From: Clostridium sp. UBA1056
GTDB lineage: Bacteria; Bacillota; Clostridia; Clostridiales; Clostridiaceae
Assembly (NCBI GenBank): GCA_002316385.1
Contig: DCDL01000022.1
Coordinates: 6,477 to 21,631, forward strand
Direction of reading: 5' to 3'
DNA length: 15,155 nt
Shown piece by piece: positions 1-8,043 of the stretch. The notes under the pieces are model-generated. The model was not told the DNA's origin, did not search any database, and was given only the letters and a program-made list of their open reading frames with translations. The stretch's first letter is position 1; each line of letters opens with the position of its first letter. A program made the position numbers and the translations under genes.

Positions 1-35
1 TTAGTAATATATTTTGCTAAAGTCCCAAGTTCGAC

Positions 36-133
36 TAGCCAAATCATAGATTACTTTTCTCGCTTTGCTCGCGAGGACGCTCCTTATCACATTCGTTCTA
101 ATGAGTAAGTAATCCTTAGCCAAATCATAGATT
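36..133. repeat. 17-bp direct repeats bracketing a palindromic segment
   Basis: The 17-mer TAGCCAAATCATAGATT occurs at 36-52 and again at 117-133. Between the copies are inverted arms GATTACT (49-55) and AGTAATC (108-114) and a GC-richer centre including CTCGCGAG. The second copy ends only 8 bp from the stop codon of the secreted-protein gene, so the element may act as its 3' hairpin. The layout resembles small palindromic intergenic repeats of clostridial genomes; whether it is mobile cannot be judged from one copy. Confidence 0.5.
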
Positions 134-140
134 TGGAGGA

Positions 141-1154
141 TTACTTGTATGCGGCGGCGTACCATTTGTAGTAGGCGCCGTATTTATCATCTATTTTTTC
201 TACTTCGTAGAGTCTAAATATTATATATTGAGTCCAGTTATATCCTGGATTTGCTCCTATGGATAGAATTAAGAAAGATGCTCCAAAGGAACCAGTTACG
301 GTAAATACTACTTCATTCCTTGCTTCTGCTGGTATGTGCTTATCTTCACTACAGATTCTAGAAATAGTGGCTCCAGTACTATTGGCAATATTAACTACTC
401 CATAAGAGGATTGCCCACCCCTAGCATAATTAATTTTTGATATCTTATCCCTTCCTAATAAAAATTCTGTATATAAATATACCTTAGAATAGGATAATTC
501 TGATTCAAAGGACCACTCTGATTCTTTAGCTTCCACCTCTCCATAGGAGTATGATACTCCATCTTCCATTAAGGTTTCCTCATAGGCCAGCTTAGATATA
601 ACTGGTGCTTTATGATTATTTTTGTTATTATTTAATTCTTCTTTTATTTTATTTTTATTATTATAGGTGATTTTTGAACCATCAGGGTAAATTATTTCAT
701 AGGATGATTTATTAGCAAATGTATTCATCACCTTTTCTGTATACTCTTCGCCACTGAATATATTCTTTAAAGACTTAAATGCCTTTTTTAAAGCTACTTT
801 ATCTCCTTTTAATATTTTATTTCTATAGTATTCTTTATTATTTCTAAATTCTCTATCAGATATATCTTCTATGGAATTATCTAATATTACTTCTAAATTA
901 TTCTCTTCTATCTCTTTGATTATTTTATCAAGCTTTATATAAAACTCAGCATCTTCTCTATTTAAGCCTTGCTTCATTAATTTTAATAATTCCTCCTCAT
1001 TCACTGTGGAATTTCTTACTTTATCACATATTTCAACTATCCTCTTTTCATCATCTTTTGCCTTATTATTTTGTAATGCTAAAACCTCTATAGGCAAGTT
1101 AATTATAAAAGAAGTGATTAATATTATTAAAACCATCACCTTAAAATTTTTCAC
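141..1154 (-). CDS. Secreted protein of unknown function
   Basis: I do not recognise a family. The open frame extends upstream to an ATG at 1169, but that ATG has no ribosome binding site and its own bases form part of a GGAG (1164-1167) placed 9 nt before a GTG at 1154. I therefore take the GTG, giving about 337 residues. The new N terminus (MKNFKVMVLIILITS...) is a typical signal peptide, with likely cleavage after the VLA that precedes LQNN. The mature protein has a charged, helix-prone N-terminal half, an Asn/Lys-rich linker at about 170-188 (counted from the ATG at 1169), and a C-terminal part rich in Tyr, Trp, Ser and Gly that looks beta-stranded and ends in WYAAAYK. It stands alone after the terminator of the peptide operon, so a link to that operon is not shown. 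No lipobox or cell-wall anchor is visible, so release to the medium is likely. Confidence 0.75.
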   Translation of the reverse strand: MKNFKVMVLIILITSFIINLPIEVLALQNNKAKDDEKRIVEICDKVRNSTVNEEELLKLMKQGLNREDAEFYIKLDKIIKEIEENNLEVILDNSIEDISDREFRNNKEYYRNKILKGDKVALKKAFKSLKNIFSGEEYTEKVMNTFANKSSYEIIYPDGSKITYNNKNKIKEELNNNKNNHKAPVISKLAYEETLMEDGVSYSYGEVEAKESEWSFESELSYSKVYLYTEFLLGRDKISKINYARGGQSSYGVVNIANSTGATISRICSEDKHIPAEARNEVVFTVTGSFGASFLILSIGANPGYNWTQYIIFRLYEVEKIDDKYGAYYKWYAAAYK

Positions 1155-1169
1155 ATCAGCACTCTCCAT

Positions 1170-1537
1170 TTTTATGACTTAAGGCACTATCAAATAAATA
1201 ATAGATCAGTTTTCTCGCCTATTTGCCACGAATACTGCGTCGTTAAAATCCTTGTCTCTTGACAAATATACTTCGAATCTTTGGTCTATTATTTATTTTC
1301 ACATGCCTAAGTTTATTATTCCTAGAGAGCTGGGTTTAAATTCTAAGAAATTTTTTACGGCTTATTATTTATATAAATTTGTAGAAATTAGTGTTGTAAC
1401 ATTTTCTAAAAAAGAATATTTGACAATATTTTCCTGGAAATATTGAAAAATAGGGAGTGGTATTTTATTTACTGTTAGATATGTATAAATTTATATTTAA
1501 TATATGATTTATTCTAATAGTTATTTTTTATAAAAAT
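1170..1537. other. Gene-free stretch between secreted protein gene and operon terminator
   Basis: This holds the palindromic element at 1192-1298 and a near-perfect 22-bp palindrome at 1424-1445 (CAATATTTTCC/GGAAATATTG) that could be a protein-binding site or weak hairpin. No convincing sigma-A promoter for the secreted-protein gene was found. A 64-codon plus-strand frame here has a TTG start, no ribosome binding site and begins inside the palindrome, so I do not call it. Confidence 0.5.
1192..1298. repeat. Palindromic element with 14-bp terminal inverted repeats
   Basis: AAATAAATAATAGA at 1192-1205 is the exact reverse complement of 1285-1298. Further in, TATTTGCCA (1219-1227) pairs with TGACAAATA (1259-1267) with one G-U, and a small TTGTC/GACAA hairpin (1252-1256/1261-1265) sits inside. 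The whole can fold into a roughly 107-nt stem-loop. Size, internal palindromy and location just upstream of a gene fit a MITE-like or other small intergenic repeat. No transposase lies in the window. Confidence 0.55.
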
Positions 1538-1585
1538 AAAGCTTCCATATAAGAAATTAAATCATCATTCTTATATGGAAGCTTT
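1538..1585 (-). terminator. Rho-independent terminator of the peptide operon
   Basis: An 18-bp perfect inverted repeat (1538-1555 with 1568-1585, starting AAAGCTTCCATATAAGAA) has a 12-nt loop. On the minus strand it is followed by TTTATTTTTAT. It lies about 58 nt after the exporter stop codon and closes the run of genes that begins near 10.5 kb. Confidence 0.88.
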
Positions 1586-1643
1586 TCAAACTCTTGTATT
1601 TATACTACAAAATATTTCTCTACATTTTGTAATAATTCTTTTA

Positions 1644-3395
1644 TTAAAATCCCTCATTATCTTTATTTAGTAGTGCCCTATACTCTGCACAATTGATTAT
1701 TAATTCATCATGCATTCCATCACCTACTATTTCTCCATCTTTAAATACTAATACTCTTGACTTAGTAGATTCAATATTTTTAATTCTATGAGTAATATAA
1801 ACTCCTATGGTATTTGAGCAATGTGTTTTTAGGACATTAAAAATATTCCTTTCTGATTTTGTATCTAAAGCAGATGTAGGTTCATCTAATATTATTAAAT
1901 CATAATCTCTAATAAGTGCCCTACCTATAGCAACTTTTTGCCATTGACCTATTGAAAGTTGCTCACCATCAAACCATAATCCCATTTGTGTATCAATTCT
2001 ATTTAAGTATGTTTCAACTTTAGTTTTCAATTCTATATTTTCTAATATTGAATAAATTTGTTGATCATTTTTTAATTGAGTAAGATTACCAAAAGCTATA
2101 TTTTCACGCATAGTAAATTCATACCTATTAAAATCTTGAAAAACTGTACTTACTCTATTTCTCAAACTTTCAGCGTCTATATTTTTCAATTCTATATCAT
2201 TAATTAAAATTTCACCCTGATAGTTATCATAAAGACCACATATAAGTTTAAGAAAAGTACTTTTACCACTACCATTTTCACCTACAATTCCCACTAATTC
2301 ACCTCTAGAAATTGTAGTATTTATGTTTCTTAGAACCATATTATTTTTCCCACTATAAGAGTAAGAAAGATTTCTCAACTCAATTTTTTTAATTTCATCT
2401 ATAGTTATTTTATCTTTTTGATTAATTTTATTATCATAATTCAACAATTTAAAATACTGATCTACATATAATAAGTTGTTGTATATTTCAGGTATCCTAT
2501 TTAAAAATATATTTAAATTACTTTGAACTGTACTTATACTATCAATATACGCAACCATAGAACCTATTAAAATTTCGCCCCTCATGGTCATATTAGCTAT
2601 ATATAAAATAACAAAAATACTTATACCCTCTTCTAGTACACCTAAAGTAATGTCATAAATACTTTTTACTTTAATAATTTCAAAGTCTTGTTTTAATAAT
2701 TTATTTTTTAATTTAGAAAATATATCTAATAAGTATCCTCCTAAATTAAACATCTTAATTTCTTTATAACTAACATCATTACTCAATAAGTAACTAATAT
2801 ACGATGTTTTACGTACATTCTTTATCCTAGCCATTCTCATCCTATAATTTCTCTTGCCTATTTTATAATTTAAAAACATGGATATTAATGGTGTTATTAT
2901 AACCAATATGAATATTTTAGAATTCATGGTTAGTAATATTGATATTACCGATAGTAGTGAAGTAATCTGCATCAACATATCCATGATACTTTTATAAGTT
3001 AAATATACTTTTGTTTGACCTTCCATTTGTGCTTTACCCAACATATCATAAATATCAGAATTTTCAAAGTCCTTCAAATCTAAATCTACACATTTATTTA
3101 GCACATCTAAACTCATTCTATTGTCTAATAGTAATTGATGCTTTGAATTTATAATTCCAAAAATTATGGATATTAATAATATTGTTATGTTAATAGCAGC
3201 ATATATAAGTAGTGATTTTATAAATATTGCTTGCTGAGTATTTGTATTAGTAATTGTATTAACTAGCAACTTAGTCGCATAAATTGAAAACCCAGAAGAT
3301 ACTCCCCTCAACAAAGTAAATAACATATTAAGAAAAAAATATAGTGGAGATATTTTATAGATATAAGAAATGGTATCTTTTAATGACTTTATCAC
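1644..3395 (-). CDS. ABC exporter, fused membrane and ATPase domains (probable peptide exporter)
   Basis: A 583-residue half-transporter expected to act as a homodimer in the membrane. Residues about 1-320 form a type-1 exporter membrane domain with hydrophobic spans near 18-45, 60-82, 140-175 and 250-285. Residues about 335-583 are the nucleotide-binding domain: Walker A GENGSGKST (372-380), Q-loop Gln420, signature LSIGQ (480-484), Walker B IILDEP (501-506) and switch His536. There is no N-terminal C39 peptidase domain, so it should not cleave a double-glycine leader itself. The start is GTG behind AGGAGG with short (5-nt) spacing. It is the last gene of the peptide operon, 30 bp after the separate ABC ATPase gene, which makes export of the modified peptide the likeliest job. 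The substrate is inferred from position only; lipid or drug export cannot be excluded. Confidence 0.88.
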   Translation of the reverse strand: MIKSLKDTISYIYKISPLYFFLNMLFTLLRGVSSGFSIYATKLLVNTITNTNTQQAIFIKSLLIYAAINITILLISIIFGIINSKHQLLLDNRMSLDVLNKCVDLDLKDFENSDIYDMLGKAQMEGQTKVYLTYKSIMDMLMQITSLLSVISILLTMNSKIFILVIITPLISMFLNYKIGKRNYRMRMARIKNVRKTSYISYLLSNDVSYKEIKMFNLGGYLLDIFSKLKNKLLKQDFEIIKVKSIYDITLGVLEEGISIFVILYIANMTMRGEILIGSMVAYIDSISTVQSNLNIFLNRIPEIYNNLLYVDQYFKLLNYDNKINQKDKITIDEIKKIELRNLSYSYSGKNNMVLRNINTTISRGELVGIVGENGSGKSTFLKLICGLYDNYQGEILINDIELKNIDAESLRNRVSTVFQDFNRYEFTMRENIAFGNLTQLKNDQQIYSILENIELKTKVETYLNRIDTQMGLWFDGEQLSIGQWQKVAIGRALIRDYDLIILDEPTSALDTKSERNIFNVLKTHCSNTIGVYITHRIKNIESTKSRVLVFKDGEIVGDGMHDELIINCAEYRALLNKDNEGF

Positions 3396-3425
3396 AATTG
3401 CCTCCTAAAATCTAATGCATTTCTT

Positions 3426-4325
3426 TTATGTTCTATAAATTTCTTTATAAACCACTTCTATATCCTGCTTTTCCTTTGTAATATCTATAATATTTATACC
3501 ATAGTCTAAAATAACTTTTAGAATTTTAGATATTAATTCTTCTTCAACTAGGTCAAAAACCAGTGTATCTTTTCCAAGTTTTTCGAAACTCAATTCTTTT
3601 AATTCATTATTTAATACTTCAACCGCTTTGTCCATATCAGCTACTTTAATTAAGTATTTTTGTTTTTCTAAAATATTCATAGGAGTCTCAATTATTTTTC
3701 CTTGGTTAATACAAATAAGTCTATCAGCTAATTTTTCTACTTCACCTAATTGATGAGATGAAAATAGGATAGAGATATCTTCATTTTTAACTAATTCTAA
3801 TAAGGTATTTCTCAATTGAATAACTCCCGTTGGATCTAGGCCATTTGTTGGTTCATCTAGAATTAAAAATTTAGGTTTGCTTAAGAGTGCAATACCTAGT
3901 GCTAATCTTTGTTTCATTCCCATTGAATATCCATTAACATTTCTATCCAAATCCTCTTTTAATCCTGTAAATTCATATATTTCTTTTACTCTTTCTTCTT
4001 TTATATTTCTTAGACTGGCAAATAACTTAATATTTTCTCTACCACTTATATCTAAATACAAACCTGGTGATTCTATTAAAGAAGCCATTTTACTAAGAGC
4101 TAATTCTCTTTCCGTTTTTATATCATGTCCTGATATTGTAACTGAGCCACTATCTGGGAAAACAAGACTTGCTATACATTTCATAGTTGTAGATTTACCT
4201 GCACCATTAGGACCTACAAAGCCTACTATTTCATTATTATCAATAAAAAAAGATACATTATCTAAGACTTTTTTCTTTCCAAAAGTCTTATTAATATTAT
4301 TAACTTCAACTAAATGATTACTCAT
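3426..4325 (-). CDS. ABC transporter ATP-binding subunit (BcrA/LanF-like)
   Basis: A 299-residue cytoplasmic ATPase of the class that powers ABC-2 permeases. It has Walker A GPNGAGKST (38-46), a signature region YSMGMKQR (133-140) in the degenerate form typical of bacitracin and lantibiotic self-protection ATPases, Walker B LILDEP (154-159) and switch His191. The C-terminal ~80 residues form the extra domain usual in this class. It starts with ATG behind AGGAGG and lies 15 bp after the cyclophilin-like gene. The two ABC-2 membrane proteins encoded just upstream have no ATPase of their own, so this is their natural partner. By analogy with BcrAB and LanFEG systems the complex may remove the peptide from the membrane; that role is inference. 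Confidence 0.88.
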   Translation of the reverse strand: MSNHLVEVNNINKTFGKKKVLDNVSFFIDNNEIVGFVGPNGAGKSTTMKCIASLVFPDSGSVTISGHDIKTERELALSKMASLIESPGLYLDISGRENIKLFASLRNIKEERVKEIYEFTGLKEDLDRNVNGYSMGMKQRLALGIALLSKPKFLILDEPTNGLDPTGVIQLRNTLLELVKNEDISILFSSHQLGEVEKLADRLICINQGKIIETPMNILEKQKYLIKVADMDKAVEVLNNELKELSFEKLGKDTLVFDLVEEELISKILKVILDYGINIIDITKEKQDIEVVYKEIYRT

Positions 4326-4340
4326 ACAGCACCTCCTATA

Positions 4341-5057
4341 TCATATGTCTCCTTCATATTCATTTAATTCTATACTCTCAATTTCTATTATATCAAGTGG
4401 TTCATTCATAGATCCCACTTTAACTTCACGCATTTTTTCAATAGTATCCATTCCATAAAATACTTGTCCGAATACAGTAATTTCATCCTTGTTAACTACA
4501 TTTCCACCGATTTTTTCAAATGCCTCTGTTATTTTCTCTGGAAATCCATAACTGCTTAGATCACTCTTTTCCTCATCCTCTAAGAAATCTTTATCAATTA
4601 TACAGAAATTGCTGAAATTCTTCCCATCAGCCTTTACCCTCCTTGGTATAACTACACTTCCATAGAGCATGGCATAATTATCATCTGTTTCGATATCAAA
4701 TCCACCTTCATATATGCTTTTGCCTTCATAATCTGGTTCTCCTATCTTACCTATACCAACAGATACTACCCCCATACTAGTAAAAGCATGACCTGAATAA
4801 AATCCTTCTTTTGCAAGGGTTTCAAAATTTTCAACAGCCTTAGGAGCTATATCTTCAAATAATCTCAATCTTATTTCTCCATAATTAGTCTTAATAATAG
4901 CTATTGTTTCTCCTATCTCAGGTCTTTTAAGTTGGTCAAGTTCTATATTTTCATAAGAAACATAATGATTACTATTTGCTTTATCTCCTTTATCACAGCT
5001 TATTAAACAAAAAGCTAATATTATAATAGTAAATATTGTTAACACTTTTTTATTCAT
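4341..5057 (-). CDS. Cyclophilin-fold lipoprotein with degenerate active site
   Basis: The frame can be extended to a TTG at 5081, which would overlap the upstream gene, but ATG at 5057 has GGGAG 9 nt upstream and yields a clean lipoprotein signal, so I use it (238 residues). The signal peptide ends in the lipobox LISC (Cys21), predicting an anchor on the outer face of the membrane. Residues about 52-232 follow the cyclophilin peptidyl-prolyl isomerase pattern (YGEIRLRLFEDIAPKAVENF, then VFGQVFYGMDTIEKM). The catalytic centre differs: where active enzymes have FHRV the protein has FTSM (about 92-95), so the catalytic Arg is absent; the following QGGD is missing, and GSQFFI reads NFSNFCII (about 147-154). 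It may bind peptides or act as a chaperone without isomerase activity. Its place inside the peptide operon, 4 bp after a permease gene, ties it to folding, export or immunity of the peptide. Confidence 0.82.
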   Translation of the reverse strand: MNKKVLTIFTIIILAFCLISCDKGDKANSNHYVSYENIELDQLKRPEIGETIAIIKTNYGEIRLRLFEDIAPKAVENFETLAKEGFYSGHAFTSMGVVSVGIGKIGEPDYEGKSIYEGGFDIETDDNYAMLYGSVVIPRRVKADGKNFSNFCIIDKDFLEDEEKSDLSSYGFPEKITEAFEKIGGNVVNKDEITVFGQVFYGMDTIEKMREVKVGSMNEPLDIIEIESIELNEYEGDI

Positions 5058-5061
5058 TATT

Positions 5062-6291
5062 TTACTCTCCCTTAATTCCAACTAAATCTTTATTTTTAAA
5101 CTTAAATGTAGTTATGATTACCATTAAAGCTGAAAGTAAAAGTTGTAGTAACACCCCATATGAATGATTTACCTTTAACTGAGATGACATTAAATCTTCA
5201 TAGAAAATAAAGGATATTGGATTAAAAAATCTATTTGCATTCATAAACGCGTCTATAGAGTGCGTTATATATGATAGCATTAAAAGAGTAAGGAGTACGC
5301 CAAAACTTAGCATTTCACTGTTAGTTCCTACTGATAATGAAATACTAAATACAATAACAAATAATACTAAAACCATAAAGTTAATAAAATCAACTATCAT
5401 TAATTTATACAATTGAATATATCCTTGATTCATATTGGTAATTATAGGATTTAGATTAGTTACACCTTCATTTATAGATAATGGATATAGCAATCTACCC
5501 CACCCAAATATAAAAGAAATTATCATAAATGCAATTGCCAACACCATTAGCATGATAAAACAAACTAGCATATATGATGCCAATATTTTAGATAGTAATA
5601 TTGTTTTTCTCTTTATTGGAGATGTATAAAGAGTTTTGTAGCTGTCTTCTCTTAACTCAAGAGCATAAGAATCTACAACAAACAATAAAATGAATATTAA
5701 AACTACAATTAAATTAGATCCTGTAAAAAAATTCTTTAAAAAATTAGCTCCATTAAGTGTATATGGGTTGATGATAATTGAGGTATTAGACTGGAGTAAA
5801 TTATCTATATATTCTATCTCACGATCTACTTGATCAATAGATAAACCCCTACTTTCTAAGTATTCAGCATCAATAGCTCCATTTTCAAATGCATTTTTCA
5901 TACTAATATATCTCATTTTAAGAGCTTTAGTGAAACTAATTTCATCTTCTAATGATCTCTCATGTCCTTTCATTTTTTCAGAGAAGAAACTATTTATAAG
6001 CATATCACTGCTATGTTGAGATTGATAAAAATTACTCTCTGCCTGTATCTTTTTATATTCTTCGCTAGACTCATCTACACCTTTTAGTTTAATTGTATTA
6101 ATGCTTATAATACTTCCATATTCTATCAAATTATATTCGCATATAGTGTGTTGATTTTTATCATATTCTTTCTCCTTGTAAGTTAAAGATATAGTGAAAA
6201 CTATTACACATATTATAAACCCTAGGCATAATAGTTTATTTTTTTTTGATTTAATGTTTTTCCTCAACTCAAATTTTATTGCTTTAATCAT
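5062..6291 (-). CDS. ABC-2 type permease subunit (second)
   Basis: A 409-residue membrane protein with the ABC-2 layout: a short basic N terminus, first span at about 20-38, a large extracytoplasmic region (about 40-190), then spans near 193-208, 236-262, 298-320, 327-343 and 378-396. After the second span comes the cytoplasmic stretch KTLYTSPIKRKT (219-230), similar to the coupling region of this family. The ATG at 6291 follows GGTAGGTG. Its stop is 4 bp from the cyclophilin-like gene and its start 12 bp from the sister permease. The sister has the same topology but a clearly different sequence, suggesting a heterodimeric channel driven by the ATPase encoded at 3426-4325. Substrate unknown; the modified peptide is the obvious candidate. 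Confidence 0.85.
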   Translation of the reverse strand: MIKAIKFELRKNIKSKKNKLLCLGFIICVIVFTISLTYKEKEYDKNQHTICEYNLIEYGSIISINTIKLKGVDESSEEYKKIQAESNFYQSQHSSDMLINSFFSEKMKGHERSLEDEISFTKALKMRYISMKNAFENGAIDAEYLESRGLSIDQVDREIEYIDNLLQSNTSIIINPYTLNGANFLKNFFTGSNLIVVLIFILLFVVDSYALELREDSYKTLYTSPIKRKTILLSKILASYMLVCFIMLMVLAIAFMIISFIFGWGRLLYPLSINEGVTNLNPIITNMNQGYIQLYKLMIVDFINFMVLVLFVIVFSISLSVGTNSEMLSFGVLLTLLMLSYITHSIDAFMNANRFFNPISFIFYEDLMSSQLKVNHSYGVLLQLLLSALMVIITTFKFKNKDLVGIKGE

Positions 6292-6303
6292 TGAATCACC
6301 TAC

Positions 6304-7620
6304 CTAACCAGTTATATCTTTTCTTTTAAGATAACTTGTACTAATTAAAATTGAAATAAATATGCCTATAAATAACACAGTGAAACTTCCCAGTAATGTA
6401 AAGTTAATACTTCCCGTTATTATTTTTGTTGCATTGCCCATACTAAAAATATTAAAGATGCTTGGGTAAAAATATGAGCTTATATATCCTATAGCATTAA
6501 TAACTATCAATACTATTAATGATTTTATTTTGTCTTTGAATATTGAAGATACAAATACAGAAATAGTTGTAAGTAAGAAAGTATATACAAAAAACAATGA
6601 TAAAGCTTGTATTAAAAATTTCCCAAAACTTATAAAAGCTACATTACTAAATAGGTTCTTTGCTAAATCATTATTGCTAATCTCCACAGGTCCCAAATAG
6701 GACTTTTGTAAGGTAACACGATATGCTTCTTTTAAATCCATTCCTTTTATATTCAAAGCATTCCATTGATTGTTATGTGTTAATATTGGTGTATCAAAGG
6801 AATGAAAGTTTGAAACAGCTCCTACAAATAAACTCAATACTCCGACTGTTACTACTACAATAAGGAAAATAGCTAAGAAGTTAGCTAATACCATGGTTAT
6901 ATAATACTTACTTCTCTTAAAAGGTTGAGTTGAAATATTTTTAGTTATCCCTAATCTATATTCATCACTAATGGAATTGAAACTAATTAAAACAACTACT
7001 ACACATAGTATAATAGGTAAAATTTTATCTATCATATTATAAATAAAAGTCACATTGTTTAAGGAGTAATTGTCAATATACCTAATATCATTATTAAAAA
7101 GATCATATCTATATTTTATTTCTACACAATTACTTTTAAGTTCATCAACTGTAAGATTAGTTCTTGAATCTGAATTTTTATAGGTATCATATTCAATTTC
7201 AGGTAATAGTTCATTCCATATGTCAATAATATTGGCCTTTAAAAGCTCTTCTTCCTTTATGGAACAAAATAATTTAGTGTATATCATATTAACTATTAAA
7301 TCATTTTTATAAGCTTCTTTATAATTGCCTTTCTCATAGCTATCCACTGCATTTTCTGCATATTCAACTAAATTATCCAACATATTTACTTCATTATGCC
7401 TTTGTTCTCTTAAATCGAGTTCTCTAATCGATTCTATGTGGGCTCTAGTACTACCAAGCATACTATACGATGCTGGAATCTCTCTATTGTATTTTATTTT
7501 GGAGTTAAAAAAGCTCATTTCTGTATATACATTTACTCCAAGAAAAGTGATTAACACAATTAATAAAAATGTTATTGGTTTTTTTAATGCTCTTTTGAAC
7601 TCGTATTTAAATAAATCCAA
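6304..7620 (-). CDS. ABC-2 type permease subunit (first)
   Basis: A 438-residue membrane protein. Span 1 is at about 15-33 and is followed by an extracytoplasmic domain of about 160 residues (34-195), largely helical and charged. The remaining spans lie near 198-215, 241-268, 336-358, 366-383 and 408-428. The cytoplasmic TQPFKRSKYY (231-240) after span 2 matches the position of the coupling segment in the sister permease. The start codon is TTG behind a strong AGGAGGTG with 9-nt spacing, which fixes the start. It is the first transporter gene after the precursor peptide gene, from which it is separated by about 160 bp with a hairpin. It probably pairs with the second permease and the BcrA-like ATPase. 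Confidence 0.85.
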   Translation of the reverse strand: MDLFKYEFKRALKKPITFLLIVLITFLGVNVYTEMSFFNSKIKYNREIPASYSMLGSTRAHIESIRELDLREQRHNEVNMLDNLVEYAENAVDSYEKGNYKEAYKNDLIVNMIYTKLFCSIKEEELLKANIIDIWNELLPEIEYDTYKNSDSRTNLTVDELKSNCVEIKYRYDLFNNDIRYIDNYSLNNVTFIYNMIDKILPIILCVVVVLISFNSISDEYRLGITKNISTQPFKRSKYYITMVLANFLAIFLIVVVTVGVLSLFVGAVSNFHSFDTPILTHNNQWNALNIKGMDLKEAYRVTLQKSYLGPVEISNNDLAKNLFSNVAFISFGKFLIQALSLFFVYTFLLTTISVFVSSIFKDKIKSLIVLIVINAIGYISSYFYPSIFNIFSMGNATKIITGSINFTLLGSFTVLFIGIFISILISTSYLKRKDITG

Positions 7621-7722
7621 ATTAATTCACCTCCTAAGTTAAAACCTTAGAATTTTATAAGTTTTAAAATATATTGTACTTAGAAAATATTAGAGGATAC
7701 TTTTTACACATATTTATCTAAA

Positions 7723-7747
7723 CATAGTGCATGCCCTACTCACTATA
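7723..7747 (-). other. Hairpin between precursor and transporter genes
   Basis: ATAGTG (7724-7729) and CACTAT (7741-7746) form a 6-bp stem around an 11-nt loop, 35 nt after the precursor stop codon. There is no strong T-run after it on the minus strand. It could be a leaky terminator or a 3'-stabilising structure that keeps precursor mRNA more abundant than the transporter message. That role is inference. Confidence 0.35.
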
Positions 7748-7781
7748 CTATAAGACTTATTAACCTATTTAATTTTTTTGT

Positions 7782-7961
7782 TTAATATGGCCCTGGTCCT
7801 CCTGTGGTTGATGACACGTTAGATAAACCCGAATAATCGTGCAATACCATTGCACTTGGTTTTTGTCCTGCGTCACAATTGCACATAGTAGTGCATCTAC
7901 ATACTCCCATAATATCACTAATTGTATTTTTATTGCCTAAATTACTGTTTAATTTTTTCAT
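7782..7961 (-). CDS. Cys-rich RiPP precursor peptide
   Basis: A 59-codon gene too short for routine calling. It starts with ATG at 7961, with AAGGGG 9 nt upstream, and ends TAT TAA. The N-terminal 20 residues (MKKLNSNLGN...TISDIMG) look like a charged, helical leader. Then comes a compact Cys cluster, VCRCTTMCNCDAG, with Cys at 21, 23, 27 and 29 (CxCxxxCxC). The C-terminal 30 residues have no Cys and run HDYSGL...SSTTGGPGPY. It lies between the two maturation genes and the transporter genes. Such clostridial precursors (as I recall, the CLI_3235-type family, with an MKKL start and a CxC-rich core) are substrates for CcpM-type radical SAM/SPASM enzymes, which may join Cys sulfur to a carbon of another residue. 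The cleavage site and crosslinks cannot be read from sequence; GG at 54-55 near the C terminus is not at a usual leader boundary. Confidence 0.83.
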   Translation of the reverse strand: MKKLNSNLGNKNTISDIMGVCRCTTMCNCDAGQKPSAMVLHDYSGLSNVSSTTGGPGPY

Positions 7962-8043
7962 ATATATCTTCCCCTTTCATGTATAGATTTCTGGCATGCA
8001 AAATGTTTATAACTAATTTAGTTTATCTATTTTATTATTTGTT

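Noticed and set aside
1424..1445. Near-perfect palindrome CAATATTTTCC/GGAAATATTG as a terminator
   Set aside because: No T-run follows on either strand and it lies far from any stop codon; at most an unassigned protein-binding site.
1252..1446. 64-codon plus-strand frame
   Set aside because: It begins with TTG inside the palindromic element, has no ribosome binding site, opposes all other genes, and its composition looks like translated AT-rich repeat DNA.
3877..4317. 146-codon plus-strand frame
   Set aside because: It is antisense to the ABC ATPase, whose motifs are intact; the frame is a shadow of a conserved gene.
5435..5629. Plus-strand frame opposite the second ABC-2 permease
   Set aside because: It is a shadow frame, with no ribosome binding site and no promoter.
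7436..7642. Plus-strand frame opposite the first ABC-2 permease
   Set aside because: It is antisense to the well-supported start of the permease gene.
7635..7651. CTAAG/CTTAG stem touching the ribosome binding site of the first permease
   Set aside because: The stem is only five weak pairs and leaves most of AGGAGG free, so translational control by it is not supported.
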